Part shown: positions 50,381 through 60,100 of the stretch, piece after piece
Position numbering within the stretch: position 1 is the stretch's first letter
Layout of the letters: every line of letters begins with the position of its first letter
NCBI RefSeq assembly: GCF_023897065.1
Contig: NZ_JAMHIV010000004.1
Location: 234,380-298,379 of the forward strand
DNA from: Crossiella sp. SN42
GTDB lineage: Bacteria > Actinomycetota > Actinomycetes > Mycobacteriales > Pseudonocardiaceae
DNA length: 64,000 nt
Direction: 5' to 3'
Translations under genes and position numbers: made by a program
The notes under the pieces: generated by a model
Told to the model about the DNA's origin: nothing
The model's input: the letters and a program-made list of their open reading frames with translations, nothing else
Databases searched by the model: none

Positions 50381-52423
50381 ATGGGTCACAGTCCCGTGTT
50401 TCATGCTTCGCCGCGGCACCACGCTTCGACTGACCGTCAGCACGGTCCATCGGCTGAGTCTGAGCTCGTGGTGGACACGAGCAACGAGTTGCAGGCCCGT
50501 GCTTCGCAGCTTGGCCGCCTGACCTACCGCCAGTTCCAGACCATTCGCGACCTGGCAGCTGAGGCCGGTCTGGCTCCGCAGGTCGCCGCTGTGACAGCGT
50601 GGCTGGCCGCAGATCCTCAGGAAGCGATCTCTCAGCTCAAACGCCCCCGTGTCGAGGCCATCGCCGCAGGCATCACGGCCCGTGTGTTGGACATCGATGT
50701 GCTCACCGCACCGCTGGTGAGAGCACCGGAGAACCTCAGGATGGGCGGGAAGCGCTACGAGGGCCTCTACCTGATGCCGGCCTACACCTGCGCACCGGAC
50801 AACTCGGCTTTGTTGCTGCGTCTGGAGTCCCACCGCGACGTCGAGGCGGCGATGCAGTTCTACTTCACCGAACTGGCCAAGGTTGATGCGGAGGTCGGTG
50901 AACAGAACCAGTACGGCGATGACATCCGCACCAACGGAATTCGGGTCGGTGGCACGCTCTTCCCGTTGGTCATCGAGTTCGCCGGGCACGCGCCTGGCGT
51001 CGCGGGCTGGGAGACCGCCGACAGTTACGGCCGGACCTATTTCACCCAGGACGCGGAGGGCATCGAGGCTGCCGACGTGCTGCAGTGGATGAGCATGGTC
51101 CCTGTCGACGGCTCGGAACTCGCCCGGCATCCCCTGTTCGCGCGGCGCAACGAACTGCTGGCGATTGCGGGCAAGGTGCTGAGCGGTACACGGGTCTCCC
51201 GAGGTGAGGCGAAGAAGCTGCGGCGAGCTGTGATGCCGCGAACTCGTGTGATCTTGTCAGTGGACAGTGAGGTTCCACTCGATGAGATCCGCCGCCGGGT
51301 GGTGGCCCTGCAGCATTTGGACCGGCCCACACCTTTCAGTGCCGCCACGGATTGGCAGACGCGGGCGGAAGCAGTTCTGACGATGCTGCAACACCGTGGG
51401 AAGTTTGTCGGTCGGACTGGCCAGCCCTCTGATCAGATCAGGCGCTGGCTGGATCACCCGGTCGAGACGGTGGCCGCGGGCTGCTGTGAGAGTGACGACC
51501 TAGCGATGATCGCGGTGGCCTCGCTGCTGGCCTCCCCTCGCACCTATCAGGACAAACTGATATCCAACGCTCTCAAGACTCGTGGTGTAGCCGGCTCCGT
51601 ACGCACCAATGCGCGGACGGAAGTGGTCGCGCATGTCGTCGCTCGGGCGCTGCGCGGCCGAGCAGATGCCGACAGTCGGCGGGCGGCGTTGGAGCGTGCT
51701 TTGCAGTGGAAGCCGCTGCACGATCAGGCGTTTGACTCACGCCCGATCCCGACCCTACTGACCGAGGCGTTGGCCGAGGTGCAGGCTGCGGCGCTGGAGC
51801 GGTCGTTGGGGAACAAAGCCGGCGTGGGGCCTGCGCAGCGGCAGTTGGCGACCCGGGCGCTGTTCCACCTGATTTGTGCCCCGCCAGGCCAGGAGCTCTT
51901 GTTGCCGTTCAGCCCGCACGGTGCCAAGGGACAGAGCACGAAGCCCGATCATTTTCTGACCGCACTGGCGAGCACTCCAGCAGGCCTGCATCAACTGGCT
52001 CAGGCGATCTTTGATGGCCGACGCAGCCTGCCGGTGCGGCGAGTCCCTGTCGGTGCTCACGCGCGCGAGCTGGCGGCCGAGGCACCTCACGGCGAGCTTC
52101 TCACCGCTGATGATCTGCGTACGCTTGCGCTCACAGACCCAGCGGTGATCACCGATGCCTCGGCGGCAGCGAAGGTGGCGACCGATTCGTTGAAGTTGCG
52201 CAAGCTGCTTGAGCAAGCTCACGCGGTAGTGACCCGGTTGGGGACGCACACCGACTCGCTCACACCGTTCGTGGAGCTGCACGGGTGGAGCGATCCTGAT
52301 GAGTGCATCCCTCTGTTGCAGGAGTTGGTCAGGTTCACCGGGTACTGGCAGCAGCTTCACCAGGTGGTCAACCGGCAGCGCCCGGCTGTGGGTCTGGGGA
52401 GTGACCGGAGCGGATCGCGATGA
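50381..52423 (+). CDS. unrecognised 680-aa protein, first gene of a coupled pair
   Basis: ATG 50381 after GAGGGAT. No family recognised. Residues 30-110 are helical (RLTYRQFQTIRDLAAEAGL). A central alpha/beta block has RMGGKRYEGLYLMPAYTCAP, EAAMQFYFTEL, GIRVGGTLFPLVIEFAGHA and RTRVILSVDSEVPLDEIR. The C-terminal half is a helical array (LRGRADADSRRAALERAL and similar). No membrane span or signal. The stop overlaps the start of the next gene (ATGA), so the two proteins are made together. The position inside the defence island suggests a role in phage defence; this is context only. Confidence 0.7.
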   Translation: MGHSPVFHASPRHHASTDRQHGPSAESELVVDTSNELQARASQLGRLTYRQFQTIRDLAAEAGLAPQVAAVTAWLAADPQEAISQLKRPRVEAIAAGITARVLDIDVLTAPLVRAPENLRMGGKRYEGLYLMPAYTCAPDNSALLLRLESHRDVEAAMQFYFTELAKVDAEVGEQNQYGDDIRTNGIRVGGTLFPLVIEFAGHAPGVAGWETADSYGRTYFTQDAEGIEAADVLQWMSMVPVDGSELARHPLFARRNELLAIAGKVLSGTRVSRGEAKKLRRAVMPRTRVILSVDSEVPLDEIRRRVVALQHLDRPTPFSAATDWQTRAEAVLTMLQHRGKFVGRTGQPSDQIRRWLDHPVETVAAGCCESDDLAMIAVASLLASPRTYQDKLISNALKTRGVAGSVRTNARTEVVAHVVARALRGRADADSRRAALERALQWKPLHDQAFDSRPIPTLLTEALAEVQAAALERSLGNKAGVGPAQRQLATRALFHLICAPPGQELLLPFSPHGAKGQSTKPDHFLTALASTPAGLHQLAQAIFDGRRSLPVRRVPVGAHARELAAEAPHGELLTADDLRTLALTDPAVITDASAAAKVATDSLKLRKLLEQAHAVVTRLGTHTDSLTPFVELHGWSDPDECIPLLQELVRFTGYWQQLHQVVNRQRPAVGLGSDRSGSR

Positions 52424-52767
52424 CCGACGAACAGCTCTCCTCCTCCGGCACAGGCGGTGCCTCCCTGGCCGACCAGACCGTGGTCGGCGCAGGCCCGAAG
52501 CCCCGATCTCTGGCGCGGCAAGCGGGAGCGGCGCACCCTCATGGTCTTCTGGGCTATGTCGTGGCAGATGAAACTCGCACCCGCAATGTCATCAGGTTGA
52601 TGTGCTGGGCTTTCTTCAGCGTGATCGCGGCGTTGGCCGTCATTGGGTCCTTGATCGTATTCGCCACACCCTCTACTGGTACAGCGGCAGCGGTGACCGG
52701 TGTCCTAACCGCCACTGCTGGTGTCGTCCGCGGTTCAAGGCGGCGCGCCGTACGGCGTAGGCGGTAG
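52420..52767 (+). CDS. small membrane protein coupled to the 680-aa protein
   Basis: 115 aa, ATG overlapping the upstream stop by 4 nt. A polar N-terminal 55 residues, two membrane helices (MCWAFFSVIAALAVIGSLIV and TAAAVTGVLTATAGVV) and a very basic tail ending RRRAVRRRR. The layout resembles small membrane effectors of two-gene defence systems, but nothing in its sequence proves this. Confidence 0.65.
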   Translation: MTDEQLSSSGTGGASLADQTVVGAGPKPRSLARQAGAAHPHGLLGYVVADETRTRNVIRLMCWAFFSVIAALAVIGSLIVFATPSTGTAAAVTGVLTATAGVVRGSRRRAVRRRR

Positions 52768-52892
52768 TGAGTGCCGTCGGTGAAACTGCGCAGCCACAAT
52801 GTTTCCGTCGCGCGACTCACGGAGCTCCTCGGAATCCAGTTCTGGTACCTGCCTGCAGCCGCCGTGTCGTGGCCCTATTCTCTGGTCAGGTT

Positions 52893-53139
52893 CTATGCCC
52901 TCTGACGCTGTCGCCGTGATCCTCCGATTAGAACGTTTCGGCGCTGTCCAGATGGGCGCCGTCTAGCGTTAGAAGTGGTCGGAGCACGGGACGATTTGCG
53001 GTCACGAATACGGCCGAACGCGTCCAGGGCACTTTCATCGGTATCGACGAGAGTGTGGACGTAGCGTTCGGTCGATCGGAGGCTACTGTGTCCCAAGCGT
53101 TCTCGCACTTGCTGCAGTGTCGCACCTCCAGCAAGCATC
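52893..53139 (-). pseudogene. tyrosine integrase, C-terminal remnant
   Basis: MLAGGATLQQVRERLGHSSL and RSTERYVHTL correspond to the last active-site block (His in RLGH, Tyr nucleophile) of the integrase at 34797-36308. Homology ends exactly where the 178-bp repeat begins. The preceding gap 52768-52892 is featureless. Confidence 0.75.
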
Positions 53140-53315
53140 ACCCTCGTAGCCCGACGGGCACGGACAAGACTTGAAATCAGCTGCTGATGCTCAGCGGTGT
53201 GCCTGACACAGCCGGGTGAGAAGTCCGGCACCGAGGTCACCATCTTCACCGTCCACGCCACCAAGGACCTGGAAATGGCCTGCGGTGCGAATCGCGGAGG
53301 ACTTCGCCGCCCTGA
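53138..53315 (+). repeat. 178-bp direct repeat, copy B
   Basis: Same orientation and length as 36366-36543, no gaps, 164 of 178 identical by hand count. Left neighbour is the integrase remnant; right neighbour is a DJ-1/PfpI fragment. Confidence 0.85.
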
Positions 53316-53529
53316 GGACGACGGCGTTCACCGATGAGGAGGAGAAGCTGTTCGGCACGGCCGAAGGAGTGCCGTGGTTGCTCGCCGGCCGGTTGCGCGA
53401 GCTGGGGCAAAGCATGCCGGTGGGCCTGCCTACCAGGCCCTCACCGTTCGTGACCGGAACCTGTTCACCGGCCAGAACCCGGTCTCGAGCGCCCCGATGG
53501 CCGAGGCCATGATCGATGCCCTTCGCTAG
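53316..53529 (+). pseudogene. DJ-1/PfpI-family (type 1 glutamine amidotransferase-like) fragment
   Basis: DEEEKLFGTAEGVPWLLAG followed, after a frame change, by VRDRNLFTGQNPVSSAPMAE and a TAG: the C-terminal third of DJ-1/PfpI proteins, where DGNLITGQNPxS is typical. Confidence 0.55.
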
Positions 53530-53539
53530 CCACACGCGG

Positions 53540-53690
53540 GCGCCGGCTGGATGGGCACGGCCCGCGACAGCGAGCGGCCGACGCGCACCTCCTGCGCGGC
53601 CCGCGCGCACCTCGTCGGTGATCAGGTTGAGCGTTCCGAGCTCGTCGTCTGGCCCCCATCCCACCGACCCCAGTTGCTAGGCAGGTCCAC
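53540..53690 (-). pseudogene. cyclase (kynurenine formamidase-like) family N-terminal fragment
   Basis: GWGPDDELGTLNLITDEV is the characteristic N-terminal signature of this family, preceded in another frame by NWGRW. The rest of the enzyme is missing. Confidence 0.55.
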
Positions 53691-53802
53691 TGGTGTACCT
53701 ATGAAGGCGAGCATAAGACCGTGTTCGCGTGTGATCCGGCGCGCGGGCGGGCGGAATCCGGTCGCTTATCGGGTGATTTGCCGCTGAAGCCGTTGACATG
53801 CC

Positions 53803-54318
53803 TCAAAGCGCGGCCAGTACCGTCGCGCGCTCCTTTGCCGACATCTGCAATCCCACCCGAGAGCCATCGGCGAAGGTCAGCCGTAGGTAAGGCACGTCGC
53901 CACCGACGTCTTCAACCTCGGGCCGGGTATCGGTCTCGCTGCTCCAGCACAACGCGAAAGCGTCATCCTGGGCTTGCACCACCACGACCGCAACGCCGTC
54001 GCTGACGACCCAACGAGGCAGTTGTTCGACCTCGTCGTCGAAACCGACGAATCGGCCAGCGTCAGTGTGGGTGAAACCGGAAGGAGGCAGATGCGAGCCG
54101 TCGTTGGCGACTCCACCGGATCCGCCCAGCGCGCTTTCCAAGAATCCCAGCGCGACCGTGAACGCCACGCCCAACCGGCGTCGCACGCCATGCCCGCTGC
54201 TGATCACTTCGGTTGAGGGCACCACGGTCAGCGGGGTGAGCACCACCGGCGGACCGAATGAAGGCGCCAACTCTGCCAGAGCGGCGCGCACCCGTTCGTG
54301 TGTCCTCTGCGTTTCCAT
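53803..54318 (-). CDS. hypothetical protein, 171 aa
   Basis: ATG 54318 after AGGATG. Not recognised. The second half reads as a folded alpha/beta domain (DGVAVVVVQAQDDAFALCWS, YLRLTFADGSRVGLQM). It lies 75 bp downstream of the oxidoreductase gene, same strand, and could be the last gene of the lanthipeptide operon or an unrelated resident. Confidence 0.5.
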   Translation of the reverse strand: METQRTHERVRAALAELAPSFGPPVVLTPLTVVPSTEVISSGHGVRRRLGVAFTVALGFLESALGGSGGVANDGSHLPPSGFTHTDAGRFVGFDDEVEQLPRWVVSDGVAVVVVQAQDDAFALCWSSETDTRPEVEDVGGDVPYLRLTFADGSRVGLQMSAKERATVLAAL

Positions 54319-54393
54319 GTCACCATCCTGCCGTTGACATCCGGCGGTCGCCGTAACGATCAACCGGTTGAGCGAAAGCGGTCATCCTGTCCT

Positions 54394-55353
54394 TCAGGCA
54401 GCCATGTGGTCCAAGATCTCCCGAAGATCTCTGACCGCCGACGTACCACCCTCTGTCGTGTGCACCCCGGCCGTGTTGAGCACCACCTCGTCCACCCCGG
54501 CTTCCTGATACGCCAGAAGCTTCTCCGCCACCTCGGCCGCCGTCCCGGTGACGAACACCCCGGCATCGACCAACGCCCTGGCGTTGAGGACCGGTTGTAC
54601 CGGATGCACCCGCAGGCCCGCTTGCCGCAGCATGTCCGTGTAATGCGGCGCGGACAGGTGCTGCCGGGCAGCGTTGACCGCCAGCAGGTACGGATCCCTG
54701 CCCTCCCGGCGCACCGCGACGTGCACCACTGCGACCACGCGCGGCGCAGGCCGCTTCACCGCCGCCGCGGCAGAGTCCATTTCCGGGCGCAGAGTGTTGC
54801 GTACGTAGTCCGGGGGAGTCATCCAGGTGATCGCGCAGTCGGCCAGCTCGCCGGCCAGGCGAGCAGCGGCGGGGCGCAGAACACCCAGGCCCAACTCCAC
54901 CGGCGGATGCGTCAACCTCGGCAGTCCGCCCGACATGCGGTACCGCCGCCCCTGGAACTCCATCGACTCACCGGAGAGGAGGCCTCGCAGGATGGTCAGG
55001 TAGTCGCTGAGCGCGCCCAGCGGACTCGGATACGGTGCGCCGTGCAAGGTCTCTACCAACTCAGGTGTCCCCGCTCCGATGCCGAGAACCACGTTGTGCG
55101 TACTGAGCACCGCCAGCGAACGCGCCTGCAGCGCGGCCTCATAGGGATGGCGCAACGGTGTCAGGATGACGCTGGTGCCCATCGGAACGGCACAACCCTG
55201 CCCCGCCAGATACGCGAAACCCTGGTGGGGCTCGATGCCAAGGGACTGGCCCTGCCACAGCCTGTGGGCTGAGGTGTCGCGGACCAGCTCCGCGAAGGGG
55301 AGGAGCTCGGCCGGTCGCTCCGGCATGGTGGGGATGATGACGGATGTCCTCAT
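54394..55353 (-). CDS. LLM-class flavin/F420-dependent oxidoreductase in a lanthipeptide cluster
   Basis: 319 aa; the ATG overlaps the ABC transporter stop (ATGA). Luciferase-like fold: RTSVIIPTMPERP, ILTPLRHPYEAALQARSLAV, VLGIGAGTPE and FVTGTAAEVAEKLLAYQEAG. Enzymes of this superfamily use F420 or flavin. In some lanthipeptide clusters an F420H2-dependent member (LanJC type, e.g. in lexapeptide) reduces dehydroalanine to D-alanine, so a tailoring role on the peptide is the best guess. Direct evidence for the reaction is lacking. Confidence 0.8.
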   Translation of the reverse strand: MRTSVIIPTMPERPAELLPFAELVRDTSAHRLWQGQSLGIEPHQGFAYLAGQGCAVPMGTSVILTPLRHPYEAALQARSLAVLSTHNVVLGIGAGTPELVETLHGAPYPSPLGALSDYLTILRGLLSGESMEFQGRRYRMSGGLPRLTHPPVELGLGVLRPAAARLAGELADCAITWMTPPDYVRNTLRPEMDSAAAAVKRPAPRVVAVVHVAVRREGRDPYLLAVNAARQHLSAPHYTDMLRQAGLRVHPVQPVLNARALVDAGVFVTGTAAEVAEKLLAYQEAGVDEVVLNTAGVHTTEGGTSAVRDLREILDHMAA

Positions 55354-57146
55354 GTGCGCTCCGATTGGTATCCGGCGGCCTGGAGGTTGAACAGATAGGC
55401 GTAGTGCCCGCAAAGGTTCATCAGCTCGACATGCGTTCCCTGCTCGACCACTCGCCCACCGTCGATGACGACGATCCTGTCGGCCATGCGCACGGTCGAG
55501 AACCGGTGCGCGACCAGGAGACTGGTGGACGTGTCGGCGATGGCGCGGAAGCGTTGGAAAATCTCGGTTTCGGCCTCCGCGTCGATGGAAGCGGTGGGCT
55601 CGTCGAGCACCACGATGGGCGCGGCCCGCATGAACGCCCGCGCCAGGGCCACCTTCTGCCACTGTCCGCCGGAGAGCTGTTTGCCGTTCTCGAAGTGGCG
55701 CCCCAGCATCGCCTCGTACCCTTCGGGCAGACCGTCCACAATGGAGTCCGCGCCGCTGGCATTGGCGGCGCGGCGGATTCGCTCGGTGTCGCCGCGGTGC
55801 TCGATCTGGCCGAAGCCGATGTTGTCCCGCACGGGAAGCTCGTACTTGATGTAGTCCTGGAAGAGCACACCCAGATTGCGGCGCAGATCCTCCAGGTCGT
55901 ACTCCTGGATCGGCACACCGTCGAGCAGGATCTGCCCGCCGGTGGGCTCGTACAACCGGGTCAACAGCTTCACCAAGGTTGTCTTACCCGCGCCGTTCTG
56001 CCCTACCAGCGCCACACAGCTGCGTGCGGGCATGGTGAAGCTGACCCGGTCCAGGACCTGTTCACCGGTGCCGGGATAGGTGAAGCTGACCCCACGGAAC
56101 TCGATCCCCTGCCGCAACCGCTCCGGGAACCGCCGGGTGCCGCCCTGGATCCGCCGTTCGGGCAGATCGAGCAGCTCGAACAGATTGCTGACAAACAGCT
56201 TGTTCTCATACAGGTTGGCCACACCGAGCAACAGAGCGTGCCCGGAGGCTTGGACGATCCCGATGGCCTGCAAGTACCCGGCCAGCTCGCCGATTCGGCC
56301 GGTGTCCATTGTGGCCACCATCGCCAGCACCACCGCTCCAGCGGAGACGAGCACGCTCACCAACCCGAAGGAACCCAACGAGATCGACTGTTTTCGGGTC
56401 AGGCTCCGATCGACCTCGAGGAACCGCCGCACCTGCCGCCGATAGGACTCGATCAGATGGCCGCCGAGTTGAAAGAGCCGGACCTCCTTAAAGGAATGAT
56501 CGGTGGTGGTCAGGTACTGCAGGTAGACCAGCCTGCGGCGGTCGGCGGCACGGCCGTACTCGATCTCGTACATCCTCCTGCCGTACCACATCTGCGCGAT
56601 CGCCGAGGGGATCGGCGAGCACAAGATAAGCAGGGCGACCCAGACGTTCCAGGAGAACAGCACCGCCGAGACCGACACGATGGTGATCAGTTCGCGGGCA
56701 AAGCCCAGAGTGTCAGCGAACAGCTGGTGGATTCGGCCACCGCTGCTCTCCTGGAAGCCCCGCTGAAGCTTGTCGTAGGACTCGGCGTTCTCATAGTCCT
56801 GCAACTCCATCCGGATTCCCTTGCCCATAACCTCCTCCGCCACGGCGGTGGACAAGTGCAGTCGCAGCACCGAGTCCAGGTAGGAGTGCCACACCCCGAG
56901 CAGGTGTGCGATCACCGAGACCGCCAGGACGAGTAAGCCCACCGTCAGCACCGTTGCGCCGAACTCGCCTTCGCCTCGGGCCGCCACCGCGTCGGCGACA
57001 GTCTGCACGGCGGTCGCGGTGATCTGTAGCTGTACGGCGGGCACGACCGAGACCGCGATCGTGACCATGACCAAGGCCACGACCCGGATCGGGCTGAGGG
57101 TCCATACCATCACGGCAATCCGGCGCCAGTGCTTCCGCGGGTTCAT
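55350..57146 (-). CDS. ABC transporter, fused permease and ATPase (LanT-like)
   Basis: 598 aa from ATG 57146 (GGAGG upstream, overlapping the lanB stop). Six-helix membrane domain in the first 330 residues, then a nucleotide-binding domain with Walker A VGQNGAGKTT, signature LSGGQWQK, Walker B IVVLDEPTASID and H-loop VAHRFS. No peptidase C39 domain, as is usual for class I, where a separate protease removes the leader. It probably exports the modified peptide. No leader protease was found in the window. Confidence 0.92.
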   Translation of the reverse strand: MNPRKHWRRIAVMVWTLSPIRVVALVMVTIAVSVVPAVQLQITATAVQTVADAVAARGEGEFGATVLTVGLLVLAVSVIAHLLGVWHSYLDSVLRLHLSTAVAEEVMGKGIRMELQDYENAESYDKLQRGFQESSGGRIHQLFADTLGFARELITIVSVSAVLFSWNVWVALLILCSPIPSAIAQMWYGRRMYEIEYGRAADRRRLVYLQYLTTTDHSFKEVRLFQLGGHLIESYRRQVRRFLEVDRSLTRKQSISLGSFGLVSVLVSAGAVVLAMVATMDTGRIGELAGYLQAIGIVQASGHALLLGVANLYENKLFVSNLFELLDLPERRIQGGTRRFPERLRQGIEFRGVSFTYPGTGEQVLDRVSFTMPARSCVALVGQNGAGKTTLVKLLTRLYEPTGGQILLDGVPIQEYDLEDLRRNLGVLFQDYIKYELPVRDNIGFGQIEHRGDTERIRRAANASGADSIVDGLPEGYEAMLGRHFENGKQLSGGQWQKVALARAFMRAAPIVVLDEPTASIDAEAETEIFQRFRAIADTSTSLLVAHRFSTVRMADRIVVIDGGRVVEQGTHVELMNLCGHYAYLFNLQAAGYQSERT

Positions 57147-60100
57147 CCCCGGCCTCCTGTGCCTGGCCGGCCGCCGATGGCCCGCAAGGTGTGCCGCCAT
57201 AGGGCGTACAGGTGGGCCTCCCGGAGCAGATCGATCGACAACAGGCGATTGACCTGCATGTGCGCCAGGCTGCCGAGTACACTGGACTCGCTACCGGACA
57301 ACAGGTTCCGCCCCCTCGCGGCCCGCACCTCCGCTGCCGCGGCGGCGACGGTCTCCTGCTGTGGAGCAAGGATTTCCTGGAGCAGGTCGTGGTGTGCGCG
57401 GCCCTGCTCGTGCGGTCGGAAGTCCCAGGGCGTGAGAAGTTCGGTGAGGTAGGCGCGGTTCTGCTGAAACTCCGCGCGCACGGCCTCCGGATCAGCGCTG
57501 TCCCCGGTGGGTAAGGACTCCAGGCGCTCCCGCCGGCCCAGTCCCCACTGCCGGTAGAGCGTGTCGAGCGCGGCGAGCGCGGTGAACTCTGGACGGATCT
57601 CCTTGCTGCTCCGGTGCAGCAGGGCAACCAGGTTGGCCGTGACCTCGCTGTTGGCCGCGAACACCTTCTCCACCGTGTCGTAGACCAGTGGCCCGCCGTA
57701 GCGGTTGGTTTCGGGGAAGTATCCAGCCAGCGCGGTCTCCACAGCCAAACCCTGTCCGGCCAACCGCCCGCCCCACTGGCTGAGTTGCCACAACAGCAAC
57801 GGCTCTGCCTCAGAACACGCGGCACGGAACCGCAACCGCAGGTGTGGCCTGGGATCCAGGTACCGGATGTAGAACCATCGGTCGATCAGCCGCTGCTCGC
57901 CTAGCAGCTTGACCAGCTCACTCAGCTCGGTCGCGATGATCTCATCCTGCTGGTTGATCCCGGTGTAGACCTTGAGGAAACTCCACTGGCTGCCCGGTAG
58001 GTATGCCACTGGTGCCGCTGTCTCGTCCTGACTCACCGCCACCGTGATCGGGCTACGCGACGTGCCCGCGCTGCCGCGGGCGAGCAAGGGAACGACGATC
58101 TCTTCCAGGTAGGTCGCGCCGTCGGTATCACGCAGCCATTGCTCCCCGAACCCGGGCAGCATCTCGTGCAGCGTGACCGGGCCCCGGCCACGGTCGAGCT
58201 CGGCAGCGAGCTCATCCAGGCACACTGGATGTTCCAGGTCCAGCAACAGCCGGTTGTCGTTGTCCACCAGGTACACGTGTCGAGGTATCCGCCACCGCTT
58301 CCGCATCGCCTGGACCTCGGAGGCGAAGTCCTTGCCTGGCAGGGAGTTCACGCTCCACTGTGCGGGCCGCAGTACCACCTTGCCGCGGGTGACCCGCGGC
58401 AGGAAGGGCATGGAATCCAGCACGTTCCAGCGGAACCCGCACGGCATGACATAACCGTCGTTGGAGACCTCTAGCAAGAACCTGGCCACGTTCGGGGCCA
58501 GCAGCGGGCTGAGCATGTTTGTTTGCGACACCACAACCTGCTTGCCCAACCGCTTGGACCACAGGAACAAGCGATCATCGGTCGCGCCGACGTAGAGGTC
58601 GGTCAAGCTGATGACCTGGTCAGGGGCGAGCGTGGCGGCGGTGTTGACCGGGATCTCGTAGTGGCGCAGCAGCGGCCGGAACGCCACGTTCGCCGCACGC
58701 CCTTGGGTGGGCAGGAACGACAGTTCGGCGTGGACCACCTCCGGGCTGAGCGCTTCCTCCTGCCGGGCGTAGCCGCGTAGCCGCTCCACCGCTTCCTCGC
58801 CCAGCAGGTCGAAGAACCGTCCCGAGGCGCGGCCACCGAAGGCCAGACCGTCATAGCGCAGCACGGCACGCCAGTTGCCGGTGTCCACCGGTCCGGCCGT
58901 CTGCAGCTGTACGAAGGCGTCCATCGTCGGGTACAGCGCCTGTCGCTGATCCTGATGGCCAGGAGCAAGGCGATCCAGCCACTCATCGGTCAGCGCGACC
59001 TCCTGCGCACCCGACCACCACGCTTGTTGGGCGAACTCGATGAGCGCCTGGTCATACTCGGCGTAGGACGGATCCGGGAGGTGGTGCGCCAACGGATATT
59101 CGCGTGGCGGCTGTGTGTAGGTGGGTGGCGCGTCCAGACCGCGTTCCGGGCTCAGCAGCTCCAGCACCGGTACCAGCTGCAGCAGCCCGTACCGCTCGGT
59201 GAAGGCTTCCCGGTACTGGGCGAGGTGGTGGTTGTGGCCGGGCAGTGCCGCGGCCAGCCGCATCAGGCAGTCCACCGCCTCCGCGACGGCGGTTCCGACC
59301 TCGGCGGACAGCCGCGACTGAGCCAGGTTCAGGGTTGCGTCAAGCTGGAAGGTCGGACCGGAGTGCTTGGGCACCAGCGCCCGTTGAGCCGCGGTCAGCT
59401 CCGCCAGTGGTGCCACCCCCTCCTGCTCGGCTGCTCGCACCGCCCGTTCGGCGACCACCCGCAACCCCGCCTCGGTCTGGGCGGCCGCTGCCACACCGGA
59501 GAGTTGCTTGGCGACGAAGGTCTCCGGGTGCGCCACGGTCAGTGGTGGGCGCAGATGGCTGGTCAGGATGTGCAGCTCGCGTAGCTCATCGATCAGGCCG
59601 ACGACCTTGGCCCGGTCGGCGTCGGGAAAGAGCTGTGTCAGGTCCTCGACGAGTTGCCCGTACGGGATCGGTGTGGTGGCCAGCCGGGTCGCCGCCAGCG
59701 CCGCCGTAGTGGCCCGCACGCGCACCGCGCGGTTGTCGCCGCGGCCGTAGACATCGGCGTAGGGCAGCACCAGCCGGTCACCACTGCGGTGCACGCTGGA
59801 GTTGAGCACCACCTGCAGCTCCCGCCGGATCTCCTCATCGTTCTCCACCTGTTCGATCAACTCGAACAGCCAGCCCATGTCCGCGCGGATCCGGTTGTTC
59901 CGCAACACCGGTCGGGCCAGGCAGGCGGTGGTGTCCTGGCCGAACTCGCCGAGCGCCACACCGGAGAAAGCCCCGAAGGGAGTGGGACGAGTGGCCATGC
60001 GGACGAGGTAGCGGAACAAGCGGGAACGCAATCGGCGGGCCTTCTTGGCCGTGGGCGGGCTCCCCGCAGGCCGGTCCAGAGCGTTCACCAGGTCACTGCT

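Noticed and set aside
50105..51130. 341-codon leftward frame
   Set aside because: Antisense to the 680-aa gene and its upstream region; no ribosome binding site or domain.
53191..53664. 157-codon leftward frame
   Set aside because: Only its first 20 codons are real (cyclase family remnant); the rest is antisense to the DJ-1 fragment and the 178-bp repeat.
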